From positions 687,501 to 751,500 of the forward strand of contig NZ_CP020028.1 in assembly GCF_002240415.1 (NCBI RefSeq): DNA of 64,000 nt, in the 5' to 3' direction. The translations under genes were made by a program, and so were the position numbers. The notes below the pieces were generated by a model, which did no database searches, was not told where the DNA came from, and was given only the letters and a program-made list of their open reading frames with translations. Shown here piece after piece: positions 28,291-37,400 of the stretch. This DNA is from Paenibacillus kribbensis. GTDB taxonomy: Bacteria > Bacillota > Bacilli > Paenibacillales > Paenibacillaceae. The first letter of the stretch is position 1; every line of letters starts with the position of its first letter.

Positions 28291-29210
28291 ATCTAGAAGT
28301 AACGATATGTCCATCATTACTTGAAAAATGTTTTGATGGTTTTAGTGATGCTTTTCACGAAAATATATTGTTAAAAGAAATAAAAAGAAGGAAAATAGTA
28401 ATTCATCAGGAAATTGAGGATATTTATGAAGATTACATTAGGCTTAACAGGCCTGAATTATTTGACCTTTATGCTACTTTTGTTAGTTCCATACTTAACA
28501 ATGAGAATTATTCCAAATTGATAGATGAGTTTAATGAGAATGCGATTGTAAATTCAATTTTTCCTCACAGCAAAAATAATGTTGTCATTTGTAGTATTTG
28601 TAATGATACGAAGGATAGAATACTACTAAGTGAGTTGATAAATAGTACTGAAAAGTCAGAATTGGTAAAAAAACTAAATATCAATACTTTTAGTAGTGTA
28701 GATATACTAGATGAAAAAAAATCTACAATTTTGAATTTATATAAAATACCTATTTATAAACGTATTCCTCGAGGAGCAAATAGTAGTAATCTTAGTGAAT
28801 GGCTAGGAAGATTTCTTTTGGAAGAAAAAGAGATAACGATTATAGATAATTACTTATATGAGAACTCTGATAACTTTTATAAATATGTTTTAAGCAAGAT
28901 AGATGTTTCGGCTAGCGTTAAATTAATTACTAAACTAAACGGAAAGATAACTGAAAGAGATATAATAAACAAATTCAAGGCTGCCCCATTCAGTTCATGG
29001 AATATAAATGAGATAAATATTGTTTCTGGAAAAAGAGAACAGCATGCTCGAAATATTATCACAGAAAATTATTTAATTATGATTGATAAAGGTATGGCCG
29101 CATTTGGTACAGGGAAATCCAATTCAACTGATCAATCGGATATTACAATTCATTATAAAAACAGAATACAGGGATATTCCCTTCCTTTTAATATAAGGAA
29201 AATTATATGA
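28287..29210 (+). CDS. Small partner of the ATPase; possible MIT_C/PLD-like effector
   Basis: The product has 307 residues, no signal peptide and no membrane segment. I do not recognise the full protein. The C-terminal third (EINIVSGKREQHARNIITEN, then a G-x-AAFGTGKS segment) resembles the H-x-R-x2-I strand pattern of the PLD-like MIT C-terminal domain, found as an effector-like domain beside ATPases. The start codon overlaps the ATPase stop (ATGA). The context suggests an effector released or activated by the ATPase. The domain reading is tentative. Confidence 0.6.
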   Translation: MNLEVTICPSLLEKCFDGFSDAFHENILLKEIKRRKIVIHQEIEDIYEDYIRLNRPELFDLYATFVSSILNNENYSKLIDEFNENAIVNSIFPHSKNNVVICSICNDTKDRILLSELINSTEKSELVKKLNINTFSSVDILDEKKSTILNLYKIPIYKRIPRGANSSNLSEWLGRFLLEEKEITIIDNYLYENSDNFYKYVLSKIDVSASVKLITKLNGKITERDIINKFKAAPFSSWNINEINIVSGKREQHARNIITENYLIMIDKGMAAFGTGKSNSTDQSDITIHYKNRIQGYSLPFNIRKII

Positions 29211-30007
29211 CGGTATGTATTTGGAATTAAGCTCTCTAAATGAGGTTAGGTGATAGGCCAATTGTATTCATACTCTTAAGTGTTAATTGAGCCTTAATCA
29301 AAAAAAGTATCTGGTTTTTTTGTATAATAATGTGCATGTGAATTTTTAGCTTTAAAGTGTAATTTACTATTTCCCTTAATTTTTAATACTGTGATGTGCA
29401 ACACCAGTGGGGCTTCATATGCGTAAACAGACTTATGAGTATGAATATTTAAGTAGCCTTTGTAGGGTGAACTGACAGTGTATCCATAAGAATGATTGCA
29501 CATAGGAGGTTTATGAATGAAATTACAGTTCTCTGCTATACATTGATAGAGCGATTTGATGTGGAGCCGCTGCGGGGCATTGGCCCAAGTCGCGAACCTA
29601 GGGAGTCAGCCATGCTAACTGGCATATGATGCCCGCCATTCATATAAAAATCATAGTCTATTCAATCATGCCAAATAGCGAGAGGCGTAATTACTTTAGG
29701 AAATAGTATGAATGATGTGCTGTATTAAGGATATAGATAGTATGCACTTGTCAGAATATTGCATATCATTCTACAAAAGGAACGAAAATCTTATGGTGTA
29801 CTTAATCTGTGTGTGGACAAGGCAAGAATGGCATACCCTTTGAATTTGTGAGTCAGTGATTAAGAATAGAACAACTCATGTTTAATTTTCATTTAATTAG
29901 GGAATGTTTTTGGTGAGTAAAGTTAAATAGACTCTTTTTAAATATTAAGTATTAAGTATTAAGTATTAAGTGGGAATTTTTACATTATAAAATGGGGGGG
30001 ATAATAG
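29211..30007. other. 800-bp intergenic region before the kinase-helicase gene
   Basis: No supported gene is present. The region contains a locally GC-rich, hairpin-capable patch (29555-29645; for example GGGCAT...ATGCCC and GCCA...TGGC). At the 3' end it has a tandem heptamer array near the next gene's promoter. The reverse frame at 29294-29503 has no recognisable motif. Confidence 0.5.
29944..29971. repeat. Tandem heptamer repeat (ATTAAGT x4) upstream of mkoA-like gene
   Basis: Four perfect copies of ATTAAGT are followed 14 bases later by TATAAA (29986-29991) and then a GGGGGGG ribosome-binding site. The array lies where the -35 element would sit. Confidence 0.85.
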
Positions 30008-33000
30008 ATGGCTTCTAAATTATTTGCTTCAAGATATCGGCTTATAAGACTTATACATGGGAGTGGTCAGAGTGAGGTATGGGTTGCTCGAGATTTGGAT
30101 AGTGAGAATGATACTTTAGTTGTTATTAAAATTCTCTTAGGTAATAGTGATCTTATATTAAGAGAATTTTTCATACGTGAAACTGAAGCACTGACACAAA
30201 TAAAGCATGCGGGGATTGTAAAATTATTTGATTGGGGATTTGATAACGTCGAAAAAAAATACTGGATTTCATTGGAGTATTTAGAAGGTGTGACTTTGGA
30301 AGAAAGGATAAAGAAATCAAATGGATTAAAGGATTCTGGTGTGCAACTTATCATAGATGTGATTGATGCGGTTGCAGCGGCCCATGCCAAAGGAATTATT
30401 CATAGAGACCTGAAACCTTCAAATATTATGTGTGAGGATACAGGAGATATTAAAGTGCTTGACTTTGGTATATGCAAGATTAAAACCCTTTTACAACAAG
30501 GAACAACAGTAAAGGGATTTGGGACACCTCCTTATTCTGCACCAGAACAAATTGGACAAAAGGATGTTGATTTTAGAGCAGATATTTATTCCCTTGGCGT
30601 AATTTTTTTCTATATGCTTACAGGTGAACAGCCGATTATAACATCAGTGTTTGAACAGGTACAAGCAAATGCATCAATTCCTGAAGAATATAAAAAAATA
30701 ATCATAAATATGGTCCAATATGAGAAGGAAGACAGATACCCATCGGTTTTGCATGCAAAGCGTGAAATACAGAAAGTCTATAAGAAAGAATTAAAATATA
30801 AAAGCACATATTATGTAAAAACAACACAAAATCTCTGTAATGGTATGGTTTCTTTGGGTTTAATTGATTTTAATACAGAAAGTGAAGCAAAGATGTGGCT
30901 CGATAATGCGTTTAATGATAGTTTAATTAGTATTGAGCAGGGGAGAGATTCCGTTAACTGGGTATTATATACTCACCAGTATAGAATCAATGCTGTTATG
31001 GATAAAGACGGAAGAAGTCTTAGACTTAAAAGTATACACTATACGTTGTCAGCTGATATGGCTAAAAATAAGGAACTATCATTTGAATGTAATAATTGCT
31101 GGATTTCAATTCCAGGTAGGGCAATAGTACCGAAAGACTCAAATATTAAATTATTGTTAGAAGAGGCGGAGAATTGGAGGAAACAACAAGATATAAAAAG
31201 AAATAAAGAGCTTGAACATAAAAGAATTCTTGCTCAATGGGAAAATGTATTAAAATTACAAAGAAAAGCATTATTAGAAAAGGACTTCTCTTTATCATAT
31301 GATAGTTGGGATATTTCACAAGACCATTCTAAATTGGAAGTTATGCTTGTTGATGAGAAGGAAATTTCAAACTTATATAATGAACAGCCTCTATTGATAG
31401 ATTCTTCTAATGGTAAAAAAATCAGTGTAGGTTCTTTTGCAGGACTTGAAGGCAAAAAACTTTCTATCGCTTTAGCACGTGAAGTGAATATTGACGAAAT
31501 AAAGGAATTTGGGGAAATAAGTTTAGATAATCGTCAAGTATCATCAGCTTTAAAAAGACAGGAAGATGCAATTAGAGCGGTAAGGTATGGTGATTCAAGT
31601 AATCCTAAGCTATTAGAGATTATTGATAACCCAAATGTTAATAATGAATCCAAGGAAGTTATTAATGTTACAGAATATATACAAAATGATCTGGATGAAG
31701 CAAAAAAAGAAGCAATTAAAGCAACATTACGTTCTGATATTTACCTTATTCAAGGTCCTCCGGGAACTGGAAAGACAAAAGTTATCAGTGAGATAATAGT
31801 ACAATTGTTAAAAAACGATCCTTCTACAAAAATACTATTAACTTCCCAATCAAATGCCGCAGTTGATAATGCTTTAGAGGCTGTTTCAAAAATTACAGGA
31901 GACTTGACATTATTAAGAATTGGAAGAAAAGAGAAAATTGTTGATCGGCTAATAAATTATCAGCTTGATGGTACCCTTAATTCTTGGATTCAAAAGACAA
32001 AAAATAAAAGCGACTCTTATTTGGAAGATTTATATGATTTGAATCGTATAGATATCAATATATTAGCTGAGTATAAAACGATACTACGCCAGTGTTTTAG
32101 CAAGTACGACGAATTATATGAACTAGATAATGAATTGTCGAAAATAAAGTATAGATTATTTGAAGAAAAAAATGAAGAATATATTAATTTCGAACTTTGT
32201 TGTACGCTAGAAAAAAAAATACATGAAATGGATAAGGAGAAGGATAGTTATATTCAGGACTTAATTAATGATATTAATAAAATAATGAAATTTCTTAGAT
32301 TGCCCTCTAATAGAATGACTTATTATAACCTTGAAGAAATAAAAAGTAACTTATCAGTTCTTGAGAAGGAGATGGAGCGTAAGCTAATTAATCTTAATCA
32401 TCTTGAGCAAGTTGAGCTGATTAGACAAGAGTGGTTGAGCAGATTAGGAAAGGGAAGGGAATTCGAAGCTATATGTGCAAGTGAAGCACAGGTCGTTGCT
32501 AGTACTTGTCTTGGAGTTTCAAATATACCTGGGGTGTGGTCATCCGAATATGATTGGGTTATCGTTGATGAAGCGGGCAGAGCTACCCCTCCAGAAATTC
32601 TTGTTCCATTGGTTCGAGGAAAGAGAATTCTCCTTGTAGGAGATCACAAACAGTTACCCCCTGTAGTGGACATAGATATAAGTCAGGAAGAAAGAGAAAG
32701 ACTTGAATTGCCGGAGGGAGTATTAGAAAGAAGCTTATTTGAGGACATATTTCATAAATCAAATGATGAAATAAAATCAATATTAAATATCCAGTATAGA
32801 ATGCATACAGGAATTGGTCGTTTGGTTAGCCAAGTATTTTATGACGGCAGCATTGAAAATGCTGAGTTTACTAATAGTCTAGATCATAGTTTAAAAAGTT
32901 GGAGAGAAAAAAGTGTGGTGTGGGTATCTACCAGTAACAGTGAGGAAAGATATGAAAAATCTATTGGGAGAAGCAAGCAGAATCAGTTAGAGGCAAGGAT

Positions 33001-33433
33001 AATTTCGAGTTATTGTGAACAAATTGAAAAAGAGTTGAAACTATCAAATCAAAAAATGTCACTTGGTATCATTTCTGGCTATGCGGAACAAAAAAATTTG
33101 CTTGAACAATTAATAAATTCTAAAGATAGAAATAAATGGAATAATTTAACTATTGATATTGATAATATTGATGCTTTTCAAGGACAGGAAAGAGAAGTTG
33201 TTATGTATAGCGTTGTTAGAAGTAACAAACGACGTGATATTGGATTTTTGAAAGATTTTAGAAGATTAAATGTCGCATTTTCACGTGCAAGAAAACTCTT
33301 ACTTGTTATAGGTGATCACGAAATGGTACTGGAAGCAAACACATACAATGATGCAAATCCGTTTGCTGAAGTAATTAGGCATATTGAAAAAATTGATACA
33401 GATAATTGTGTCTTAGAGGTGTTACCTAAGTGA
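30008..33433 (+). CDS. Ser/Thr kinase-SF1 helicase fusion (Mokosh type I MkoA-like)
   Basis: This 1141-residue fusion has a Hanks-type kinase at about 8-260 with HRDLKPSN (132-139), DFG (152-154) and GFGTPPYSAPEQ. A linker of about 300 residues follows. The C-terminal Upf1/COG1112-type SF1 helicase has Walker A GPPGTGKT (583-590), VDEAG (853-857), GDHKQLPP, QYRMH (929-933), AFQGQE and a motif VI NVAFSRAR. The combination of kinase and COG1112 helicase beside a PLD gene is the published Mokosh type I anti-phage arrangement. GTGA overlap with the next gene couples them. All helicase and kinase catalytic residues are present. Confidence 0.85.
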   Translation: MASKLFASRYRLIRLIHGSGQSEVWVARDLDSENDTLVVIKILLGNSDLILREFFIRETEALTQIKHAGIVKLFDWGFDNVEKKYWISLEYLEGVTLEERIKKSNGLKDSGVQLIIDVIDAVAAAHAKGIIHRDLKPSNIMCEDTGDIKVLDFGICKIKTLLQQGTTVKGFGTPPYSAPEQIGQKDVDFRADIYSLGVIFFYMLTGEQPIITSVFEQVQANASIPEEYKKIIINMVQYEKEDRYPSVLHAKREIQKVYKKELKYKSTYYVKTTQNLCNGMVSLGLIDFNTESEAKMWLDNAFNDSLISIEQGRDSVNWVLYTHQYRINAVMDKDGRSLRLKSIHYTLSADMAKNKELSFECNNCWISIPGRAIVPKDSNIKLLLEEAENWRKQQDIKRNKELEHKRILAQWENVLKLQRKALLEKDFSLSYDSWDISQDHSKLEVMLVDEKEISNLYNEQPLLIDSSNGKKISVGSFAGLEGKKLSIALAREVNIDEIKEFGEISLDNRQVSSALKRQEDAIRAVRYGDSSNPKLLEIIDNPNVNNESKEVINVTEYIQNDLDEAKKEAIKATLRSDIYLIQGPPGTGKTKVISEIIVQLLKNDPSTKILLTSQSNAAVDNALEAVSKITGDLTLLRIGRKEKIVDRLINYQLDGTLNSWIQKTKNKSDSYLEDLYDLNRIDINILAEYKTILRQCFSKYDELYELDNELSKIKYRLFEEKNEEYINFELCCTLEKKIHEMDKEKDSYIQDLINDINKIMKFLRLPSNRMTYYNLEEIKSNLSVLEKEMERKLINLNHLEQVELIRQEWLSRLGKGREFEAICASEAQVVASTCLGVSNIPGVWSSEYDWVIVDEAGRATPPEILVPLVRGKRILLVGDHKQLPPVVDIDISQEERERLELPEGVLERSLFEDIFHKSNDEIKSILNIQYRMHTGIGRLVSQVFYDGSIENAEFTNSLDHSLKSWREKSVVWVSTSNSEERYEKSIGRSKQNQLEARIISSYCEQIEKELKLSNQKMSLGIISGYAEQKNLLEQLINSKDRNKWNNLTIDIDNIDAFQGQEREVVMYSVVRSNKRRDIGFLKDFRRLNVAFSRARKLLLVIGDHEMVLEANTYNDANPFAEVIRHIEKIDTDNCVLEVLPK

Positions 33434-35385
33434 AAATAGAAGAATTAGCTGCAAAGTATGCATATAGTATTCTTGGTTACGATTTAGTCTATTTCTCTGA
33501 AGTGGCTTTTCCAGTTTGGAGAGTCAATCTTTCATTATTGATGCTTCAGGAAGTTCCATTAAATGTTGTGGATGAATTTATTCTGAAGTTAGTAGAGATA
33601 AAAATTGATAGAATAGAAGCTATTTCAAATATACTTGGTATTGACGATGCGATCATCAGCGATGCTACTGCCAATCTTATGAGAAGTGATAATTTAAGGT
33701 TTGAAAACAGTACGAAGACTTTTATGCTTACCGATAAAGGGAAAGAAACCTTGGAAAACATTAAAATACTAGTGCCAGAGGAGAGATATTTTTCATTTTA
33801 TATTGATGCAATTACAGGAATTTATAGTCCAGTTGAAGGTTACAATTTCAATACTCCACAATCTATCAAGCAACAAGCAATTCACTCTATTCACCCGAGT
33901 AAAAATGTACCGAGACCAGTAGAAGAAAGTATATCTTTTAGTAAGCTTGAGAGTTTACTTAGAGATATGCAACGTAAGGGTCAAGGTGCTGTTCCTAAAG
34001 GAGATATTTTAGAAATAAATAGCATTGAGAAAGTTTTCATGATGTACAAAAAACTTAGGGTATTAGTGTTCTATGACTTTCAAACAAAAAAATATCAATA
34101 TATGGTTTTCGACCGTGATCATCGCGCAAGTGAATTTGATGGAGTATTACTTACAGCAGATATAGAGGAGCAGTTAGGGGTTTTACCAGTTGAGAAAATT
34201 GAACTAAGACAAAATAAAATTTTGTCTCAAGAGTTAACGACTGTACTCTTTAATGAGGCTTCGGTCAATTCAGAGGAGCTTGTTAAGATTGAGAAAAAAT
34301 TACTGCAGTTAACCCAAGATAAATCAAATATAAAATATTTTAAAACTGATGAAGTCGAAATTCTAAAGAGTGATATTGAAGGGTTGAAAAAAACAACTAG
34401 ATTACTTAGGAGATTTGAGTTTCGAATGATAATGGAGAAAAGCCTTGAAGAGAGCAGAAAGTGGGTAATAATCTTAGTACCATTTTTATTATCAGATACA
34501 TTCGATGACGATTTACTAGCTAGGATTGATAAGACACTGCAGCAGAGCACTAAGGTATATTTAATATATGGTACTAATACTGAAACTAAAAACTCCTGGA
34601 GGCTAAAAGAAGAAAAGAATATATTAAACAAACTAAGAGCCATCAAAGAAAAAAAACATGGGAAATATTTAAAAATAAAGCAGATCGTTGATACTGAAGA
34701 AAAGGTTCTGATAAGTGATACTAATTTTATGACTATAGGTAATTACAGTTGGTTGGAAATGAACGGAAATTCAGGTACGGGTCTAAGGCTTGAAAAGAAC
34801 ATTTATACTGAGAATAGACAACAAATATTACAAACAATAGAAGAGATTGAGGGAATTGCGGATCTCACTAAAGGAGATATAAAGTTGAATAATGACAGGC
34901 AAGTAAATGGGGAAATAGCTCAAGCTAAAGTTTTTTTCTCGTATTCCCATAAAGATGAGGGTATGAGGGATGAGCTTGAGAAACATTTAATTATGTTAAA
35001 AAGAAAGAAGATAATTTCAACTTGGCATGACCGTAAGATTGATGCAGGTGGAGTATTAGATAAAGAAATTGATGAAAATTTAAAGCATGCTGACATAATC
35101 CTTTTGTTAGTAAGCGTGGATTTCCTTGCATCTAACTACTGCTATGAGATAGAAATGGAAGAAGCTTTGAGAAAGCATTCTAATGAAGAAGCAGTAGTTA
35201 TTCCGATAATATTAAGATCTTGCGATTGGCAGTCGGCCCCCTTCTCTGGATTACTAGCTTTACCATTAGACGGGAAGCATGTTTCATCTTGGGAAGACAA
35301 AGATGATGCTTTTTTGAATATTGCTAAAAGTATTGAAAACGTGGCAATAAAAATAAATAAGAAAAAATCTAGAAATTCTTTTTAG
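33430..35385 (+). CDS. PLD-like protein with C-terminal TIR domain (MkoB-like variant)
   Basis: This 651-residue partner of the kinase-helicase has a winged-helix-like N-terminus (about 30-115) and a central region. A PLD-type half follows at about 330-460, whose active-site motif reads E423-x-K425-x4-D430 followed by IGNYSWL. The canonical motif is H-x-K-x4-D, so the catalytic His is replaced by Glu. A complete TIR domain follows at 499-640 (KVFFSYSHKDEGMRDELEKH, then LLVSVDFLASNYCYEIEM), with Glu573 in the position of the NADase glutamate. I infer that the TIR domain may supply the effector activity. The stop codon abuts right end R1. Confidence 0.8.
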   Translation: MKIEELAAKYAYSILGYDLVYFSEVAFPVWRVNLSLLMLQEVPLNVVDEFILKLVEIKIDRIEAISNILGIDDAIISDATANLMRSDNLRFENSTKTFMLTDKGKETLENIKILVPEERYFSFYIDAITGIYSPVEGYNFNTPQSIKQQAIHSIHPSKNVPRPVEESISFSKLESLLRDMQRKGQGAVPKGDILEINSIEKVFMMYKKLRVLVFYDFQTKKYQYMVFDRDHRASEFDGVLLTADIEEQLGVLPVEKIELRQNKILSQELTTVLFNEASVNSEELVKIEKKLLQLTQDKSNIKYFKTDEVEILKSDIEGLKKTTRLLRRFEFRMIMEKSLEESRKWVIILVPFLLSDTFDDDLLARIDKTLQQSTKVYLIYGTNTETKNSWRLKEEKNILNKLRAIKEKKHGKYLKIKQIVDTEEKVLISDTNFMTIGNYSWLEMNGNSGTGLRLEKNIYTENRQQILQTIEEIEGIADLTKGDIKLNNDRQVNGEIAQAKVFFSYSHKDEGMRDELEKHLIMLKRKKIISTWHDRKIDAGGVLDKEIDENLKHADIILLLVSVDFLASNYCYEIEMEEALRKHSNEEAVVIPIILRSCDWQSAPFSGLLALPLDGKHVSSWEDKDDAFLNIAKSIENVAIKINKKKSRNSF

Positions 35386-35512
35386 TTTCCAACTTTTTTT
35401 TGTATGGAAATTTTAGGCGGTTCCAAACTTTTTATTTTTCGCCTGTTTCAAATGCCACAACAAACCCTATAAAATCAACAAAATTGGTTCCATACTTTTT
35501 TATCATCCGACA
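35386..35512. repeat. Internal right transposon end R1
   Basis: Three TnsB-type sites point inward (TTTCCAACTTTTT at 35386, GGTTCCAAACTTTTT at 35419, GGTTCCATACTTTTT at 35486). They end in ATCATCCGACA. The sequence is about 90% like the outer right end (45338-45464). It is followed by AAAAGC, not by the TTAAA that flanks the left end. Confidence 0.85.
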
Positions 35513-35518
35513 AAAAGC

Positions 35519-35589
35519 TGTTGTTAAAAGAAAATAAAGTATTAGACTGAAAAATAAAGTGTTAGACTCGGAAAATAAAGTATTAGACT
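35519..35589. repeat. Left-end remnant of a second Tn7-like lineage
   Basis: A TGT at 35519 is followed by three direct repeats, AAAATAAAGTATTAGACT, at 35531, 35551 (one base different) and 35572, with a 20-21 bp period. The spacing is like the left end at 15392 but the site sequence is unrelated. A hairpin and a tnsA fragment follow. Confidence 0.65.
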
Positions 35590-35671
35590 AACAAATTTGG
35601 CCATACTACTACTAGAAGCTCTTCTACTGTCTACAGAGCTGACATCCAGATTTAACATCATGACTCCAAAC

Positions 35672-35702
35672 GGGGCTGCCTTCGGGTAGCCCTGTTTTCT
35701 TT
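35672..35702 (+). terminator. Terminator hairpin in the second-lineage left end
   Basis: GGGCTGCC/GGTAGCCC form a stem with a TTCG loop followed by TGTTTTCTTTT. Its place between the repeats and a gene start copies the layout of the main left end. Confidence 0.75.
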
Positions 35703-35718
35703 TATAGGAGGCGAAACC

Positions 35719-35863
35719 ATGGCAAAACCGTAAGTGTGAAATCACAGATGCCAAAATTGATAGATTCATCAAAGAAGGTAGAGGTCAAGGAACAGGAGCC
35801 GACTACCTTCGTTACTTCTATCTGTTCATCCCGCTCTCTGAGCGGGTTTTAGCTTTTTATTGA
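35719..35863 (+). pseudogene. tnsA N-terminal fragment (second Tn7-like lineage)
   Basis: An ATG (35719) with TAGGAGG upstream opens a frame that shifts after two to three codons. From 35726 the shifted frame reads RKCEITDAKIDRFIKEGRGQ then GTGADY. This is the N-terminus typical of TnsA proteins from other Firmicutes Tn7-like elements and differs from the TnsA encoded at 17191. After about 28 residues the similarity ends and a terminator-like hairpin (CCGCTCTCTGAGCGG, near 35831) follows. It is therefore a deletion remnant. Confidence 0.6.
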
Positions 35864-36230
35864 GTAGAGTATAGAAATGAGATTATTAAGTCTTAAAGGT
35901 TCACTATGATTTATAAACATCATATGAAACGAGGAAAGATGGAGGGAGAAATTAATTATATTTACTCACTCTCCTAAGATATACGATTTGATAGATTAGT
36001 TGTATAGCAAAGTCTTTATTGTTTACATTGAAAATAACACGTATTATGGTTCTTTCTATAAACAAAATCACTAATCTATCCGATACATACATAAGGATGT
36101 TTTATTGTTAAATATACCCTTGAAAATTATGATTTCACATATCATTTATATTAGATTTCGGTTTAAGATAAACAGCTACTTTAATACGCACAGCAGTATG
36201 TAAACGCAGCAACCAGAAAGGAGATGGAAC
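35864..36230. other. AT-rich spacer before the spike cluster
   Basis: No gene is seen. The promoter for the following operon is presumably here, but I could not single one out. The 3' end carries the AAAGGAGATGG ribosome-binding site of the next gene. Confidence 0.4.
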
Positions 36231-37352
36231 GTGAATCGTGAGGAAATTCTTCAACATTTTGCAAATGAGGTCTACGAACCGTTAAAGCATCAAATGTTAT
36301 TTACGTTGGAAGCCTCTTTTCAAAATCGTAAGCATGCTTTGGCGAAGACATTTCGTAATTCACTGGAGCAACTACTCGGGAAAGTCAAGCAGATGCAGCG
36401 AGAAGGTACCAAGCAGGCGTTGGGATATATATCTTACTCCATGCTTCGTACCGAATTAGCAAACGGAAGGGCGACCTATTTGGTGGAGGCCATGGACAAG
36501 ACGTGGTTTATGGATCGCCATCCTTGCCGGGATACCTATGATGCAGAATGGGCCTTTTGCTATTTGGACGAGTGGAAGACTGAATTAAGTAAGCAAGCTA
36601 AGAAATATGGTGGAAGAATCGGATTAGATGATATAGAAAGGATGAAATTACACGCAGCAATGCATATTCATCAATATATCATTGCTTTGGCGCGTTTTAG
36701 TATCACAGAGGCATGGTTGGATGAAATACAGTTGGAAGATGTGTTCGAACTGAGAGTCGGAGAGTATTTAGATCGAAGCGAAGTCGTTTATAAACGAGAT
36801 GTGTGTGTCAAAGATTCGACGGTGATGAAAGAGTGGCTTGAGGAAAAGAAGCCATATGACTACATACATGAAGTTTTTCGGGGAATTGACGGATCTCAAG
36901 GAGATTATGAAGGAATACGTCTGCAATATGCCGATTTGAGTGAAAGTTCTTTCAACAATAGTGTTTTTACAGAAGGGAATTTGATTGGTTCTTGTTGGAA
37001 TAAAGCCTGTTTACAAGAAGCGGATTTTAGTGGTTGTTTGATTCAGGAAGCCCGTTTTGAACAAGCCAACTTAAGAGGGGCATCTTTCCGGGATGTAATA
37101 GCTGTACCTGGAATTTACCAGTCTGAACGATGGGAAAGACCCGGTTTTCAACCCGTAAGTTTTGCAGGAGCGGATCTTACAGGAGCCCAATTTCAGGGAG
37201 CTTACTTGAAGGATGCAGATTTCACCGGGGCCATATTGCGGGGGGCTGACTTTATGGGGGCAGCGTTTGAGGGAGCCTGCTTCAAAGGTGCGGTGCTGGA
37301 TGGAAGCCGGTTTAGTTTAGGCATGCATCCAGTCGTACAGAGTCTAACTTAA
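36231..37352 (+). CDS. Pentapeptide-repeat protein of the spike cluster
   Basis: The product has 373 residues. The N-terminal about 220 residues are a helical domain I do not recognise. Residues about 225-365 are pentapeptide repeats (A-D/N-L-x-x pattern: YADLSESSFN, FEQANLRGASF, GADLTGAQF, LRGADFMGAAFEGA) predicted to form a right-handed quadrilateral beta-helix. Similar proteins sit beside VgrG/PAAR effector genes, where they are thought to act as adaptors or chaperones. The GTG start has AAAGGAG eight bases upstream. It is the first gene of a run of seven on the same strand. Confidence 0.75.
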   Translation: MNREEILQHFANEVYEPLKHQMLFTLEASFQNRKHALAKTFRNSLEQLLGKVKQMQREGTKQALGYISYSMLRTELANGRATYLVEAMDKTWFMDRHPCRDTYDAEWAFCYLDEWKTELSKQAKKYGGRIGLDDIERMKLHAAMHIHQYIIALARFSITEAWLDEIQLEDVFELRVGEYLDRSEVVYKRDVCVKDSTVMKEWLEEKKPYDYIHEVFRGIDGSQGDYEGIRLQYADLSESSFNNSVFTEGNLIGSCWNKACLQEADFSGCLIQEARFEQANLRGASFRDVIAVPGIYQSERWERPGFQPVSFAGADLTGAQFQGAYLKDADFTGAILRGADFMGAAFEGACFKGAVLDGSRFSLGMHPVVQSLT

Positions 37353-37400
37353 TTTGTATAACACAATGCGGGAAAAACGGAATGAAAGGGATGTGGCATA

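Noticed and set aside
15392..35512. L1-R1 as the complete transposon
   Set aside because: R1 is not followed by the TTAAA that precedes L1, whereas R2 is. It is kept as an internal end, though a separate-element model is not excluded.
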